From Curtobacterium sp. MMLR14_010 (GTDB taxonomy: Bacteria > Actinomycetota > Actinomycetes > Actinomycetales > Microbacteriaceae): 64,000 bases of DNA. The stretch is from contig NZ_MJGV01000046.1 of the NCBI RefSeq assembly GCF_001865015.1, forward strand, positions 407,426 to 471,425. The letters run 5' to 3'. The notes under the pieces are model-generated. The model had not been told where the DNA came from, ran no database searches, and saw only the letters and a list, made by a program, of their open reading frames with translations. Of this stretch, positions 27,620 to 36,998 are shown piece by piece; the stretch's first letter is position 1; each line of letters begins with the position of its first letter. The position numbers and the translations under genes are program-made.

Positions 27620-28795
27620 CTACCGCTTCAGGTTCGTCAGCTCCTGCAGCACCTCGTCCGAGGTGGTGATGATGCGGGCGTTCGCCTGGAAGCCGCGCTG
27701 CGCGACGATCAGGTTCGTGAACTCCTGCGACAGGTCGACGTTCGACATCTCGAGCGTGCCCGACGCGAGCGACCCGATGCCCGCGGAGCCCGGGGTGCCG
27801 ACGTTCGCCTGGCCCGAGTTCGCGGTGGTGCGGTAGCCGGACGCGCCGGTCTTCTCGAGGCCGGCCGGGTTCGCGAAGGTCGCGAGGGCGATGCGGCCGA
27901 TGGCGAGCGACGAGCCGTTCGAGAAGCTGCCGACGACGGTGCCGTCCTTCGAGATCGAGTAGCCCTTGAGCGACCCGGCCTCGTGGCCGTTCTGCGACGA
28001 GATGGACGCCGTGTTGAGCGTCGCGAAGCCGGAGAGCTGCGTCATGTCGACGGTGATGCCGCCGACCGCGATGGTGCCGCCGGAGGCGATGCTGCCGTCG
28101 GCCTTGAAGGTCATGTCACCGGTCTTCGAGAGGCCCTGGCCGTTGGAGGCCGTGACGGTCCAGCCCGTCGTCGTGCGCTGGTACGCGAGCGACATCGTGT
28201 GCTTGGTGCCGTACTGGTCGTACACGGTGGCGTCGCGGTTCAGCGTCTGGCCGACGGCGGTGTCGGAGGGCAGGTTGCCCGTGACGGTCGCCGAGCTGGT
28301 CGCCGTGGCGGGGGCAGCGGCCTCGATCGGCAGGGTGATGTCGGTGAGCGCGCCGCCGTCGTTGACGACGCCGTTCGTGGCCGGGTAGCCCTGGACGACC
28401 TTGCCGTCCGAGCTGACCAGGCGGCCGTTCGCGTCGAAGTCGAACGCGCCGGCGCGGCTGTACACGGTCTCGTTGCCGAGGCGGGTGACGAAGAACCCGT
28501 CGCCGGAGATCATCAGGTCGGTCGCCTTGCCGGTGGCCTGGGCCGAGCCCTGCGCGAAGTTGGTGGAAACGCCGGCGACCTGCACGCCGAGGCCGATCTG
28601 GGCGGGGTTCGTGCCGCCGATGCCGGTCTGCGGCCCCCCGGCGCCCTGGGTCATCTGCGACAGGGTGTCCTGGAAGACGGTCGACGAGGCCTTGAAGCCG
28701 ACGGTGTTCACGTTGGCGATGTTGTTGCCCGTGACGTCGAGCATCTCCTGGTGCGAGCGGAGGCCGGAGATCCCGGAGTAGAGCGAGCGGAGCAT
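27620..28795 (-). CDS. flgE: Flagellar hook protein FlgE
   Basis: The 391-residue protein begins MLRSLYSGISGLRSHQEMLD and continues with the rod/hook N-terminal motif NNIANVNTVGFKAS. It ends with the matching C-terminal motif LTNLIVAQRGFQANARIITTSDEVLQEL. Length and both ends are normal for FlgE of Gram-positive bacteria. It builds the hook outside the cell and follows flgD after 53 bases. It is the last flagellar gene of the cluster in this window; the genes usually found beyond it are absent. Confidence 0.92.
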   Translation of the reverse strand: MLRSLYSGISGLRSHQEMLDVTGNNIANVNTVGFKASSTVFQDTLSQMTQGAGGPQTGIGGTNPAQIGLGVQVAGVSTNFAQGSAQATGKATDLMISGDGFFVTRLGNETVYSRAGAFDFDANGRLVSSDGKVVQGYPATNGVVNDGGALTDITLPIEAAAPATATSSATVTGNLPSDTAVGQTLNRDATVYDQYGTKHTMSLAYQRTTTGWTVTASNGQGLSKTGDMTFKADGSIASGGTIAVGGITVDMTQLSGFATLNTASISSQNGHEAGSLKGYSISKDGTVVGSFSNGSSLAIGRIALATFANPAGLEKTGASGYRTTANSGQANVGTPGSAGIGSLASGTLEMSNVDLSQEFTNLIVAQRGFQANARIITTSDEVLQELTNLKR

Positions 28796-28848
28796 GGTGT
28801 GTCCCTTTCAGGGAGGAAGAGGAAGTGGAAGAGCAGGGGGAAGGTGGA

Positions 28849-29280
28849 TCAGGAGGCGGTCTTGATACCGGAGATCACGTCGAGATCGACCTCCTTCCCG
28901 TTCACGGTCACGGTCGGGACGCTCTGCGCGTACGAGACCGCGGATGCGGTCCCGGTGATCGAGGCCCCTGACACGGCGTCCGTGTAGCTGACCTGCTTGC
29001 CCACGAGGTTCGCCGCGGCGATCCGCATCTGCAGGGAGAAGTTCTCGTTCCCCGTGGTGGTCTGGTTGGTGACCTGTTCCATCATCGCGAGCTGCGTCTG
29101 CTGGCTGATCATCTGGTTGGTGTCCATCGGCGAGGACGGGTCCTGGTTCCGCAGCTGCGTGACGAGCAGCTTCATGAAGACCTCGGAGTCCATCGTCTGG
29201 GACGTCTTGTTGGTGTTCGCAGCGAGTGCGGCGGCCTGCGCGGCCTGGTCCACACTCCCGGTGATCCCGTCGATCGGCAT
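28849..29280 (-). CDS. flgD: Flagellar hook assembly scaffold FlgD
   Basis: The 143-residue protein contains the FlgD N-terminal signature FMKLLVTQLRNQDPSSPMDT followed by NQMISQQTQLAMMEQV. It is shorter than the 220-residue enterobacterial FlgD and lacks the C-terminal Tudor/FnIII-like part, as in other actinobacterial FlgD. It caps the growing hook. It lies between fliK and flgE. Confidence 0.9.
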   Translation of the reverse strand: MPIDGITGSVDQAAQAAALAANTNKTSQTMDSEVFMKLLVTQLRNQDPSSPMDTNQMISQQTQLAMMEQVTNQTTTGNENFSLQMRIAAANLVGKQVSYTDAVSGASITGTASAVSYAQSVPTVTVNGKEVDLDVISGIKTAS

Positions 29281-29305
29281 GGTGTCTGTTCCTTGTCGTC
29301 AGGCC

Positions 29306-30823
29306 TCAGGCGAGGACGTCGAGTCCCGCGGTGCGGACGGAGGTGGGTGAGGGACGCAGGGTGCGCAGGGTGGTGGGGCGAGCCTCCCGGTCGTCGTCGG
29401 CCCTGTCCGGACCGGTGGCCGGACGCCCGTCGCGACCGGCGGACTCGCCGGCCGGTCGGTCCGGGTGGTTCTGCGACGACAGGTCGAGCGTCGTCGCGAC
29501 CCCGCTGCCGGCAGCGTCGCGGCGCAGGTCCGGCAGGACCTGGCGGACAGCGTCGCGCCCGGCGTCCGAGGCCGCGAACAGCTCGACGTGCATCCCGTGC
29601 GCCCCGACGGCTGCCCGCACCGTGACCGGCCCGAGCGTGTCGGGGACCAGGTGGACGGTCACGACGTGCTCACCGGTGCCGGCCTGGGCGAGCGTGAACA
29701 GCGGTCGCGCGAGCTGCTGCGCGAGCGGTGCGGGTGCTGGGGCCGCCGGGGCGGCGGGGGCCGTGGCCGACGCCGGTGCGGCGGGTGCGGTCGTCGGGAG
29801 CGCGAAGGCCACCTCCGGCGCGCGGCCGGTCGGTCCGGCCTGGAGGCTCGGCTCGGCCTGCGCGGACTGGCCCGCCTCCGCCCGGTGGCCGGGCTCGGAC
29901 GTCGTGGTGGCGACGATCGCGGCGACGGCGGCCGTCGTGATGGTCGGCGTGGTCGGAGCGTTGGCGGTCGTCGGCGCGGCAGCGGCCGCCGTGCCGGACG
30001 TCGGCGCGGCAGCGGTCGTCAGCAGCGCGGCAGCAGCGGTCGGCGTGGCGGGGTCCGGCGCGGGCGCGGGCGGCGCGGCTGCCGCGCTGGCGGTGCCGGC
30101 CGGTGCCGATGCCGATGCCGCCGAGCTGGACGGGTCGGTCGATCCCGTCGCGGGCGAACCGGTGGTCGTCATCGTGCCCGCAGCCGTCGGGGTCGTCGTG
30201 GTGCTGGCACCAGTCGGGGTCGTCGTCGTCCGCGCCGCCGTGGTGCCCGCCGTCGTCGGGCCGGTCGTCGTCGGGCCGGACGTCGTGCCGGTGGGTCCCG
30301 TCGTCGGGCCGGTCGTCGTCGTGCCGGTGGGGCCCGTCGTCGTGGAGCCTGCCGTCGCCGTTCCCGCGGCCGTCGTACCGGCGGCCGTCGTGCCCGCGGC
30401 CGTCGTGCCCGCGGTCGTCCCGGTGGCCAGGCCTGCGGTGGTCCCACCTGCCGTGGTCGCACCGGCGGTCGTCGAACCCGCGGCCCGCGGACCCGTCGTC
30501 GCGGTGCCGCCCATCGCCGACGCCCCGAAGCTGGCTGCCGCCATGAGCACGGCCGCCGGCGCCGCCGGCGTGCCGGCTCCGCCGGCTGGCGGCGCGGCCT
30601 CGGAGGCCGAGTCTCGCGCTCCCGGACCGGACTCGGCGTCCGCGTCACGAGGAACGTCCGCCTGCGCGAGACTCGGCTCCGCGGTGGCGGTGGCCGCGGC
30701 CGCGTCGGCACGCATGGCGTCGTCGAACCGGGTGCCCGTGCCGGCAGCGCGGCCGGTGCCGGGCGTGGCCGGTCCCCCGCGGGCGGGCACGGCGGGCGCG
30801 ATCGGTGCGGTGGTCATGCTCAT
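29306..30823 (-). CDS. fliK: Flagellar hook-length control protein FliK
   Basis: The 505-residue protein has a long low-complexity middle (residues about 100-340) of Thr, Ala, Gly and Pro, with TTAG-type runs. The conserved FliK C-terminal domain is at 370-460 (FTLAQAGTGEHVVTVHLVPD, TVRAAVGAHGMHVELFAAS). The disordered part acts as a molecular ruler in FliK and varies in length between strains. Its ATG overlaps the end of the NlpC/P60 gene by four bases. The antisense strand is also open over this stretch because of its GC skew. Confidence 0.85.
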   Translation of the reverse strand: MSMTTAPIAPAVPARGGPATPGTGRAAGTGTRFDDAMRADAAAATATAEPSLAQADVPRDADAESGPGARDSASEAAPPAGGAGTPAAPAAVLMAAASFGASAMGGTATTGPRAAGSTTAGATTAGGTTAGLATGTTAGTTAAGTTAAGTTAAGTATAGSTTTGPTGTTTTGPTTGPTGTTSGPTTTGPTTAGTTAARTTTTPTGASTTTTPTAAGTMTTTGSPATGSTDPSSSAASASAPAGTASAAAAPPAPAPDPATPTAAAALLTTAAAPTSGTAAAAAPTTANAPTTPTITTAAVAAIVATTTSEPGHRAEAGQSAQAEPSLQAGPTGRAPEVAFALPTTAPAAPASATAPAAPAAPAPAPLAQQLARPLFTLAQAGTGEHVVTVHLVPDTLGPVTVRAAVGAHGMHVELFAASDAGRDAVRQVLPDLRRDAAGSGVATTLDLSSQNHPDRPAGESAGRDGRPATGPDRADDDREARPTTLRTLRPSPTSVRTAGLDVLA

Positions 30824-31575
30824 GCGGCGGCCGTCCCGGACTGCAGCAGCGACATCAGCGCGGCGGTCTGCAGGTCGGTGCCGCCCGCGGTCGGCGCAGC
30901 GGAGACGGCCTGGGCGGCCTTCGTCGCGGCGGCGTCCTGCGCGGACGGCACGATGCGCCGGATGGTCGCGATGTCGCTGTCCTTGTACCAGTTGTCGACG
31001 ATCCGGACGTCCTTGCCGGGGTGCGGCGCGTGCAGCACCTTGCCGTCGCCGACGTAGATGACGACGTGGCCCTCGCCCTTGGGGATGATGAGGTCCCCGG
31101 GCTGCGCGTTCGCGAGCGACCCGACCTCGGTGCCCATCTTCGCCTGGTCCGGGACGACGCGGGGCATCTTCACGCCGAGGTCCTTGAAGACGGTCTGCAC
31201 GAGTCCGGAGCAGTCCATGCCGGCGGTCGTGGTGCCGCCGAACACGTACGGCACGCCGAGGTACTTCTTCGCGTCGGCGACGACGTCGTCCCCGGTGGCA
31301 CCGCTGCCCGTGGCGATGGTTCCGGCGCCGGCGTCCACGGAGGTCGCCGGGGCAGCGGGAGCCACTGCCGCAGCGGCAGTCGCTCCGGCGGTCGTCCCGG
31401 CGCCCGTCGTCCCGGTGCCCGTCGAGCCGTTCGCGCCGGCGAGGGCCGAGGCGAACGCCGTCGACGAGTCAGCCGAACCGGGGGTCGCCGCCGTCCGGGT
31501 GGCTCCCCCGTTCTGCAGGGTGTCGATCTGGGAGCGGATCTCGGTGATCCGGCTCAGCACGGCGTCGAGGCTCAT
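30820..31575 (-). CDS. NlpC/P60 peptidoglycan endopeptidase in the flagellar operon
   Basis: The 251-residue protein has a helical N-terminus (ITEIRSQIDTL), an Ala/Thr/Gly linker and an NlpC/P60 domain at residues 95-195. The catalytic cysteine is C122 in DCSGLVQTVF and the histidine is H170 in GHVVIYVG. HAPHPG follows near residue 182. There is no signal peptide, so it may be exported through the flagellar apparatus, as FlgJ is in Proteobacteria. It probably opens the cell wall for the rod. It overlaps fliJ and fliK by four bases each. Confidence 0.85.
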   Translation of the reverse strand: MSLDAVLSRITEIRSQIDTLQNGGATRTAATPGSADSSTAFASALAGANGSTGTGTTGAGTTAGATAAAAVAPAAPATSVDAGAGTIATGSGATGDDVVADAKKYLGVPYVFGGTTTAGMDCSGLVQTVFKDLGVKMPRVVPDQAKMGTEVGSLANAQPGDLIIPKGEGHVVIYVGDGKVLHAPHPGKDVRIVDNWYKDSDIATIRRIVPSAQDAAATKAAQAVSAAPTAGGTDLQTAALMSLLQSGTAAA

Positions 31576-32003
31576 CGAGCACCACCTTCCACGCGGCCAC
31601 GTGCCGCGATCTCGTCGAGCACGGTCTGTTCCGTGCGGAGTTCCTCGGCCGCCACGCGGGTGCCGTGCTGCTCCTCGAGCTTCTCGAGCCCGAGTGCCGA
31701 CCGGCGTGCGGCGGTGTACTCGTCCTGCGCCCGGTCGGCGTCGACGCGGCGGTTCTGCACCACGGCGTCGAGCTCCTGGAGCATCCCGCGGGTCGCGGCG
31801 CGGGCAGCGGCCACGGCGCTCAGGGTCGCGGCGTCCTGGATCGGCATCGCGATGCCCGTGTCCTCGAGCGTGCGCCGGGCGGCGATGCGGGCGTCGGCGG
31901 CCTCGCGGACGCGGTCGTTCGCGGCCGCCAGGGACGCCGCGGCACGGTCCTGTTCGGCGTGCCGGAGACGCAGGAGCCCGGCGAGCGGGAAGCGGCGGTT
32001 CAC
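31572..32003 (-). CDS. fliJ: Flagellar export chaperone FliJ
   Basis: The 143-residue protein is almost wholly alpha-helical coiled coil, rich in Ala, Arg and Glu (FPLAGLLRLRHAEQDRAAAS at the start). It was assigned to FliJ from position directly after fliI, size and coiled-coil character; sequence is poorly conserved in this family. The GTG start overlaps the fliI stop by four bases. FliJ helps the FliI ATPase in export. Confidence 0.75.
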   Translation of the reverse strand: MNRRFPLAGLLRLRHAEQDRAAASLAAANDRVREAADARIAARRTLEDTGIAMPIQDAATLSAVAAARAATRGMLQELDAVVQNRRVDADRAQDEYTAARRSALGLEKLEEQHGTRVAAEELRTEQTVLDEIAARGRVEGGAR

Positions 32004-33331
32004 CGGACGCCCCCGAACTGCCGGACGAGCCCGCCGAGGCGCTGCCACGAGTCGGCGGACGTGACGCGCTCGTCCATGCCCTGGCGCAGGAACGCGTTGA
32101 TCGCGTCCTCGTGGTCCACGGCGGCGTCGACGAGCGGGTTCGAGCCGCGCTGGTACGCGCCGACGTCGAGCAGGTCCTGCGCGGCCTTCCGTGCGGCCAT
32201 AACCGTGCGGAGTGCCGTGGCTGCGGCGCGTTCCTCGGCGGAGGTGACCTTCGACGCCACGCGCGAGATCGACCCGAGGGCGTCGACGGACGGGAAGTGC
32301 CCGGTCACGGCGAGCTTGCGGTCGAGCACGACGTGCCCGTCGAGGATGCTCCGCGCGGAGTCGGCGATCGGTTCGTTGTGGTCGTCGCCGTCCACGAGCA
32401 CCGTGTACAGGCCCGTGATGCTCCCGACACGGTCGGTGCCAGCACGCTCGAGCAGCCCGGCGAGGACGGAGAACGTCGACGGCGGGTAGCCCCGCGTGGC
32501 CGGCGGCTCCCCCACGGACAGCCCGATCTCCCGCTGCGCCATCGCGACGCGGGTGAGCGAGTCCATCATCAGCACGACGTCCTGCCCGGCGTCGCGGAAC
32601 GACTCCGCGATCCGGGTGGCGACGAACGCGGCACGCAGGCGCATCAGCGCCGGCTCGTCCGAGGTGGACACGACGACGATCGAGCGGGCGAGGCCCTCGG
32701 CGCCGAGGTCGTCCTCGAGGAACTCGCGCACCTCGCGGCCGCGCTCCCCGACCAGGGCGATCACGTTGACGGCGGCGTCGCTCCCCCGCGCGATCATCGA
32801 CAGCAGCGAGGACTTGCCGACGCCGGAGCCGGCGAACAGCCCCATGCGCTGCCCGCGGCCGACGGTCGTCAAGGTGTCGAGCACCCGGACGCCGAGCTGC
32901 AGCGGGGTGTCGATGCGGGTGCGGGCCATGGCGTTCGGGGTGGCGTGGTCGAGCTCGACCCAGCCGTCGGCGTCGAGCGGCCCGCGGTCGTCGATCGGCC
33001 GCCCGAGTCCGTCGAGCACGCGGCCGAACAGCCCGCGGCCGGTCGGCACCAGCACCGGACGACCGGTGGGTCGCGCCGGGGTGCCGGCGGTGATCCCGGT
33101 CAGGCGCCCGAGCGGCATGCAGCGGACCCCGGTCACGTCGGTGGCGACGACCTCGACGGCGGTCTGCGGTCCGTCCTCGTGGCCGACGAGCACGACCTCG
33201 CCGATGCGGGCGTCGAGGCCGGCGACGGTGAGGCCGAGTCCGACCGCGCTCGTGACGACGCCGACCCGCTGGGGTGCGGCGAGGGCGACGGCCGCGTCGA
33301 GCGCGCGGGGACGGAGGAGCGTCGCGGTCAT
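32000..33331 (-). CDS. fliI: Flagellar export ATPase FliI
   Basis: The 443-residue protein belongs to the F1-like ATPase family. Walker A AGSGVGKS is at 167-174 and Walker B VVLMMDSLTRVAMAQREIGL near 248. GEPPATRGYPPSTFSVL is the family's diagnostic stretch. It powers early steps of flagellar protein export with FliH and FliJ. It overlaps fliH and fliJ by four bases. Confidence 0.95.
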   Translation of the reverse strand: MTATLLRPRALDAAVALAAPQRVGVVTSAVGLGLTVAGLDARIGEVVLVGHEDGPQTAVEVVATDVTGVRCMPLGRLTGITAGTPARPTGRPVLVPTGRGLFGRVLDGLGRPIDDRGPLDADGWVELDHATPNAMARTRIDTPLQLGVRVLDTLTTVGRGQRMGLFAGSGVGKSSLLSMIARGSDAAVNVIALVGERGREVREFLEDDLGAEGLARSIVVVSTSDEPALMRLRAAFVATRIAESFRDAGQDVVLMMDSLTRVAMAQREIGLSVGEPPATRGYPPSTFSVLAGLLERAGTDRVGSITGLYTVLVDGDDHNEPIADSARSILDGHVVLDRKLAVTGHFPSVDALGSISRVASKVTSAEERAAATALRTVMAARKAAQDLLDVGAYQRGSNPLVDAAVDHEDAINAFLRQGMDERVTSADSWQRLGGLVRQFGGVR

Positions 33332-33963
33332 GCGGACACCCCCAGGGCAGCCTTCGCGCGGTCGAGCGCGACACCGATGCGGGCGTCGAGGACGCCGTCG
33401 GGCAGGTCGACGACGGCGTCGCCGTCGGCGAGCGTCGCGTCCGCGCGCACCGCGACCGGCAGGTCGAGGGCGGCGACCGCGGCGGCGTCGGCCGGGCTGA
33501 GCCGGACCGCGATCGCGACCGTGTGGTCGACCAGGGCGAGGGCGCGGCGGACGGTGGCCTCCGCGCCGGACGCAGGGACAGCCTCCTGGCCATCGGCGGT
33601 GCCACCCACCGGACGGGAGGCGCGGATCGCGTACCCGACTGCGGCCTCGGCGAGCTCCATGGCCGCGTCCACCACCGACTGCTCGGCGGACTCCAGGACC
33701 GGCACGGTGCGCGCGAGGAGCGCGTCGGTCGCGGCGGCCAGCGCGGCGACCCGACGGGCCGTCTCGGCCTCGAGGGCGGCGGAGCGGGCGGCGTGCGCGG
33801 CGTCGAGCTGCGCACGGAGCGCCTCGGTCTCGGCGTGCGCGGCGCGCAGCCCGGCGGCGTACCCGGCGGCGTGGCCACGGACCTCGGCGCTGGCGACCCG
33901 GTTCGCGAACCCGGCGTCGGCCACGACGGGGAACGTCAGGCGCTCGAAGGCGGTGTCAGTCAA
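33328..33963 (-). CDS. fliH: Flagellar export regulator FliH
   Basis: The 211-residue protein lies between fliG and fliI. It has an Ala/Glu-rich coiled coil (residues 25-85, with GHAAGYAAGL, the GxxxG repeats typical of FliH) and a C-terminal domain like that of the V-type ATPase E subunit. The only workable start is TTG at 33963, overlapping the fliG stop by eight bases, so the start is tentative. FliH holds FliI at the export gate. Confidence 0.8.
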   Translation of the reverse strand: MTDTAFERLTFPVVADAGFANRVASAEVRGHAAGYAAGLRAAHAETEALRAQLDAAHAARSAALEAETARRVAALAAATDALLARTVPVLESAEQSVVDAAMELAEAAVGYAIRASRPVGGTADGQEAVPASGAEATVRRALALVDHTVAIAVRLSPADAAAVAALDLPVAVRADATLADGDAVVDLPDGVLDARIGVALDRAKAALGVSA

Positions 33964-34990
33964 CGAGCTCGTCCTCCTCGGCGCGGTGGACGGTGATGAC
34001 GCCCTGCGCCTCGAGCTCGCGCACGGAGCGGACGACCTCGGCACGCGCTTCCTCGACCTGCGAGACGCGGACCGGGCCCATCGACTGCAGTTCGTCGTCG
34101 AGCAGCTGGCGGTTGCGCTCGGACACGTTGGCGCGGATGGTCTCGGTGACGGGACCCGCGGCGCCCTTCATGGCGGTCGCGAGGATCTTCGAGTCGATGC
34201 CGCGCAGCACCTGCTGGATGTCGCGGGACTCGAGCTTGACGATGTCCTCGAAGGTGAGCATGCGGGAGCGGATGTCCTCGGCGAGCTCGGGGTCGCGCGC
34301 CTCGAGACCGTCGAGCACGGCCTTCTCGGTGGCGACGTCGGAGCGGTTGATGATGTCGACGAGCGGCTGGATGCCCCCGACGACCTCGACGCTCTCGCGC
34401 GGCGACACGACGGCCCCGGCGCGCTGGCGAAGCACGCCGGCGACGATCCCCACCGACTCGGGCGTGGCGGAGCCCATGGTGGCGAACGCCTGCGCGACGT
34501 CGGTGCGGGCCTGGTCGTCCACCCCGGCGAGCACGGCGCTGGCCTGTGCGGGCTTGAGGTGGGCGAGCACGAGCGCGATGGTCTGGGGCAGCTCGCCCTC
34601 GAGCAGGGACACGACCTGTCCGGGTTCGGCGTCGTCGAGGAAGTCGAAGGACTGGCCCGCCAGGTTCGAGGCCAGGCGGTCCATCACGCCGGCGGCGCGC
34701 TCGGAGCCGAACGAGGCCTCGAGCAGGCCCATCGCGGCGTCCTTGCCACCGCGGCGCTGGCGACGACCGCTCTGGGTCATCCGGTGGAACTCGCTGAGGG
34801 TCTGGTCGACGACGGTGTCCTCGACGCGGCGCATCCGGACGATCTCGGCGGAGATCTCCTCGGCCTCGAGCTCGGAGAACTGCTTCATCACCTCGGCGGC
34901 GCGGTCGGTCTCCATCTGCATGAGGATCAGCGCGACCTTCTGCGCGCCGCTCAGCGAGCGGTCGCCGGCCTTGACGGCGGGGCCGTTCAC
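33956..34990 (-). CDS. fliG: Flagellar motor switch protein FliG
   Basis: The 344-residue protein has the three FliG domains: an N-terminal FliF-binding part (LSGAQKVALILMQMETDRAA), a middle part with EHPQ-like ELPQTIALVLAHLKPAQAS, and a C-terminal motor domain. The last contains MLTFEDIVKLESRDIQQVLR and a charged helix. All key regions for torque generation are complete. It overlaps fliF by four bases. Confidence 0.95.
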   Translation of the reverse strand: MNGPAVKAGDRSLSGAQKVALILMQMETDRAAEVMKQFSELEAEEISAEIVRMRRVEDTVVDQTLSEFHRMTQSGRRQRRGGKDAAMGLLEASFGSERAAGVMDRLASNLAGQSFDFLDDAEPGQVVSLLEGELPQTIALVLAHLKPAQASAVLAGVDDQARTDVAQAFATMGSATPESVGIVAGVLRQRAGAVVSPRESVEVVGGIQPLVDIINRSDVATEKAVLDGLEARDPELAEDIRSRMLTFEDIVKLESRDIQQVLRGIDSKILATAMKGAAGPVTETIRANVSERNRQLLDDELQSMGPVRVSQVEEARAEVVRSVRELEAQGVITVHRAEEDELVD

Positions 34991-36666
34991 ACCGGGCTCC
35001 GGTCGTCCAGGAGCCCGCGGAGCAGGTCGGCGGTGCGCTTCGGGTCACGCTCGGCCAGGGCGGAGATGTCCTGGCGGCGGCGCTCGGCCGTGACCTCGTC
35101 GGTGGTGAGGATCTCGGTCGGGGCGTCGTCGTGCGGCAGCGTCGGCAGGGCGACGGTCGCCGGGTCGTTCCCGGCCAGCAGCCCGGCGCGGGCGTCGGCG
35201 GCGTCGACGGCCATCGGCAGTTCGAACGCGGTGCCGAAGGCGTCGAGCTCGCCGACGTCGACGCTCTCGCGCTCCTGGCGGCGGCCACGGCGGACGAGCA
35301 CGATCATCAGCGTGATGAGGGCGAGCGCGATGCCGACCACGATGCCGGCGGTGCGGATCGCGGACCAGAGCGCTTCCTGCTGGTCCGACTCCTGCTGGGC
35401 CTTGAGCGCCTTCGCGGCGTCGTCGGCGGCGCTGGTGTCGAAGTCCATCATCGCGACCTTGACCTGGTCGCCACGAGCCGCGTCGGTGCCGGCGGCGGCG
35501 GACACCAGGTCGTTGATGCTCTGCAGGTTCGCGCTCTGCACCGACGGGGCCTTGCTGTTCAGCGCGACCGACACCGTCTGGCGGTCGACGGCACCGGCGG
35601 GGATCTGCGTCGTCTCGGTGGTGTGGTCGACGGCGTTGTTCTTCGTCGCCGACTCGTTCTTGTAGCCGTCGTCGCCGCTCGTGGCCCCGCTGGTGGCCGT
35701 GCCGTTCGGCACCGCGATGTTGTCCGGGCCGAGGACGCCCGTCGCGCCCTTGCCACCGGCGGCAGCGCCGGCGCCGTACTGCTCGGTCGTGGACGACTCG
35801 TTCAGCGCGACCGGGCCGGTCGTCGGGGTCGTGTACGACTCCGCCGTGCGGGTGCCGGTGTTCTGGTTCATCGTCGCCGAGACGACGACGCTGGCGTTCC
35901 CGACACCGAGCGTGGTGTCGAGCAGGTCCTGGATCTTCTTGCTCGTCGCGGCGTCGTAGTCGGCCGCCTGGTCGCTGCCGGACCCGGTCGCGCCGGTGCC
36001 GACGGCGGAGAGCGTCTGGCCCTTCTGGTCGACGACGGAGACGTCGGTGGTCTGCATGCCCTCGACGGCGGCGCTCGTCAGGTGCACGACCGCCTGGACC
36101 TGGTCGGTGGTCAGCTCGGTGCCGTTCTTCGTGGCGATGAACACCGACGCGGTCGGGTCCTTCTCCTCGGACACGAACACCGACTTCTTCGGGATCGCGA
36201 GCTGCACGGTGGCGGTCTGCACGCCGTCCATCGCGGAGATCGTCTTCGCGAGCTCGCCCTCGATCGCGCGCTTGTAGGTGACGTCCTGCTGGAACTCGGA
36301 GCTGGTGACGCCCATCGTGTCGAGCAGCGAGTAGCCGCCCTCGTTCGACGACGGCAGCCCGTTCGACGCGGCCTTGAGCCGCTCCGTGTAGACCTTCGAC
36401 TGCGGCACGAGGATCGTCGCCCCGCCGTCGGTGAGTTCGAACGGCACGCCGTCGGTCGTGAGCTGGTCGGTGACCGAGCTCGCGTCCGCCGCGGCCAGGC
36501 CGGTGAACAGCGGCGCGTAGGACGGCTTGCCGAGCCACGACGCCAGCGCGAAGCCGCCGAGGACGAGCGCGGCGACACCGATGATCGCGATGGTGCGCTG
36601 GGCGGCGGTGAAGCCCTTGACGTAGGCGCCGAGGCGGCCGAACAGGGTCTGCAGTGCAGCGGGCAT
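34987..36666 (-). CDS. fliF: Flagellar MS-ring protein FliF
   Basis: The 559-residue protein has a first membrane segment at about 25-45, the YscJ/FliF domain (YAPLFTGLAAADASSVTDQL, with SVFIATKNG) and a large periplasmic-type part. A second membrane segment lies near 445-465 (GIVVGIALALITLMIVLVRR). The C-terminal cytoplasmic tail binds FliG. Its ATG shares one base with the fliE stop. It forms the base ring of the motor. Confidence 0.95.
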   Translation of the reverse strand: MPAALQTLFGRLGAYVKGFTAAQRTIAIIGVAALVLGGFALASWLGKPSYAPLFTGLAAADASSVTDQLTTDGVPFELTDGGATILVPQSKVYTERLKAASNGLPSSNEGGYSLLDTMGVTSSEFQQDVTYKRAIEGELAKTISAMDGVQTATVQLAIPKKSVFVSEEKDPTASVFIATKNGTELTTDQVQAVVHLTSAAVEGMQTTDVSVVDQKGQTLSAVGTGATGSGSDQAADYDAATSKKIQDLLDTTLGVGNASVVVSATMNQNTGTRTAESYTTPTTGPVALNESSTTEQYGAGAAAGGKGATGVLGPDNIAVPNGTATSGATSGDDGYKNESATKNNAVDHTTETTQIPAGAVDRQTVSVALNSKAPSVQSANLQSINDLVSAAAGTDAARGDQVKVAMMDFDTSAADDAAKALKAQQESDQQEALWSAIRTAGIVVGIALALITLMIVLVRRGRRQERESVDVGELDAFGTAFELPMAVDAADARAGLLAGNDPATVALPTLPHDDAPTEILTTDEVTAERRRQDISALAERDPKRTADLLRGLLDDRSPV

Positions 36667-36998
36667 CAGGCCTGCATCCTCATGATCTCGTTGAAGGCGT
36701 CGACGCCCTTGTTGCGGACCGCGGCGACGAGCTCGAGGGTGACCTGCGCGCGGGTGGACGCGATGGTGGCGTCGTGGATGTCGTCGAGGTTGCCGGTGAC
36801 CGCCTTGAGCGCGAGCGTCTTGGAGTCGCTCTGCAGCTGCTGCAGGCCGTCGACGGCGTTGCCGAGCGACGCGGCGAACCCGCTGCCGCCGGTGCCGGAC
36901 GTGGCCGAGGTGCCGAGGTCGCTGCTCGTCCCGGAGACCGAGGTGAGCGCGTTCGTCATGGCGTTCGTGGTGACGCCGTTCACGCCGTCGATGGGCAT
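36666..36998 (-). CDS. fliE: Flagellar hook-basal body protein FliE
   Basis: The 110-residue protein has the FliE C-terminal signature IASTRAQVTLELVAAVRNKG followed by FNEIMRMQA. It has a Gly/Ser/Thr-rich N-terminal half. It joins the MS ring to the rod. The ATG at 36998 shares a base with the flgC stop. Confidence 0.9.
   Translation of the reverse strand: MPIDGVNGVTTNAMTNALTSVSGTSSDLGTSATSGTGGSGFAASLGNAVDGLQQLQSDSKTLALKAVTGNLDDIHDATIASTRAQVTLELVAAVRNKGVDAFNEIMRMQA

Noticed and set aside
31058..35665. A very long open frame on the plus strand antisense to fliJ-fliF
   Set aside because: It is a by-product of strong third-position GC bias. The opposite strand encodes recognisable flagellar proteins throughout.
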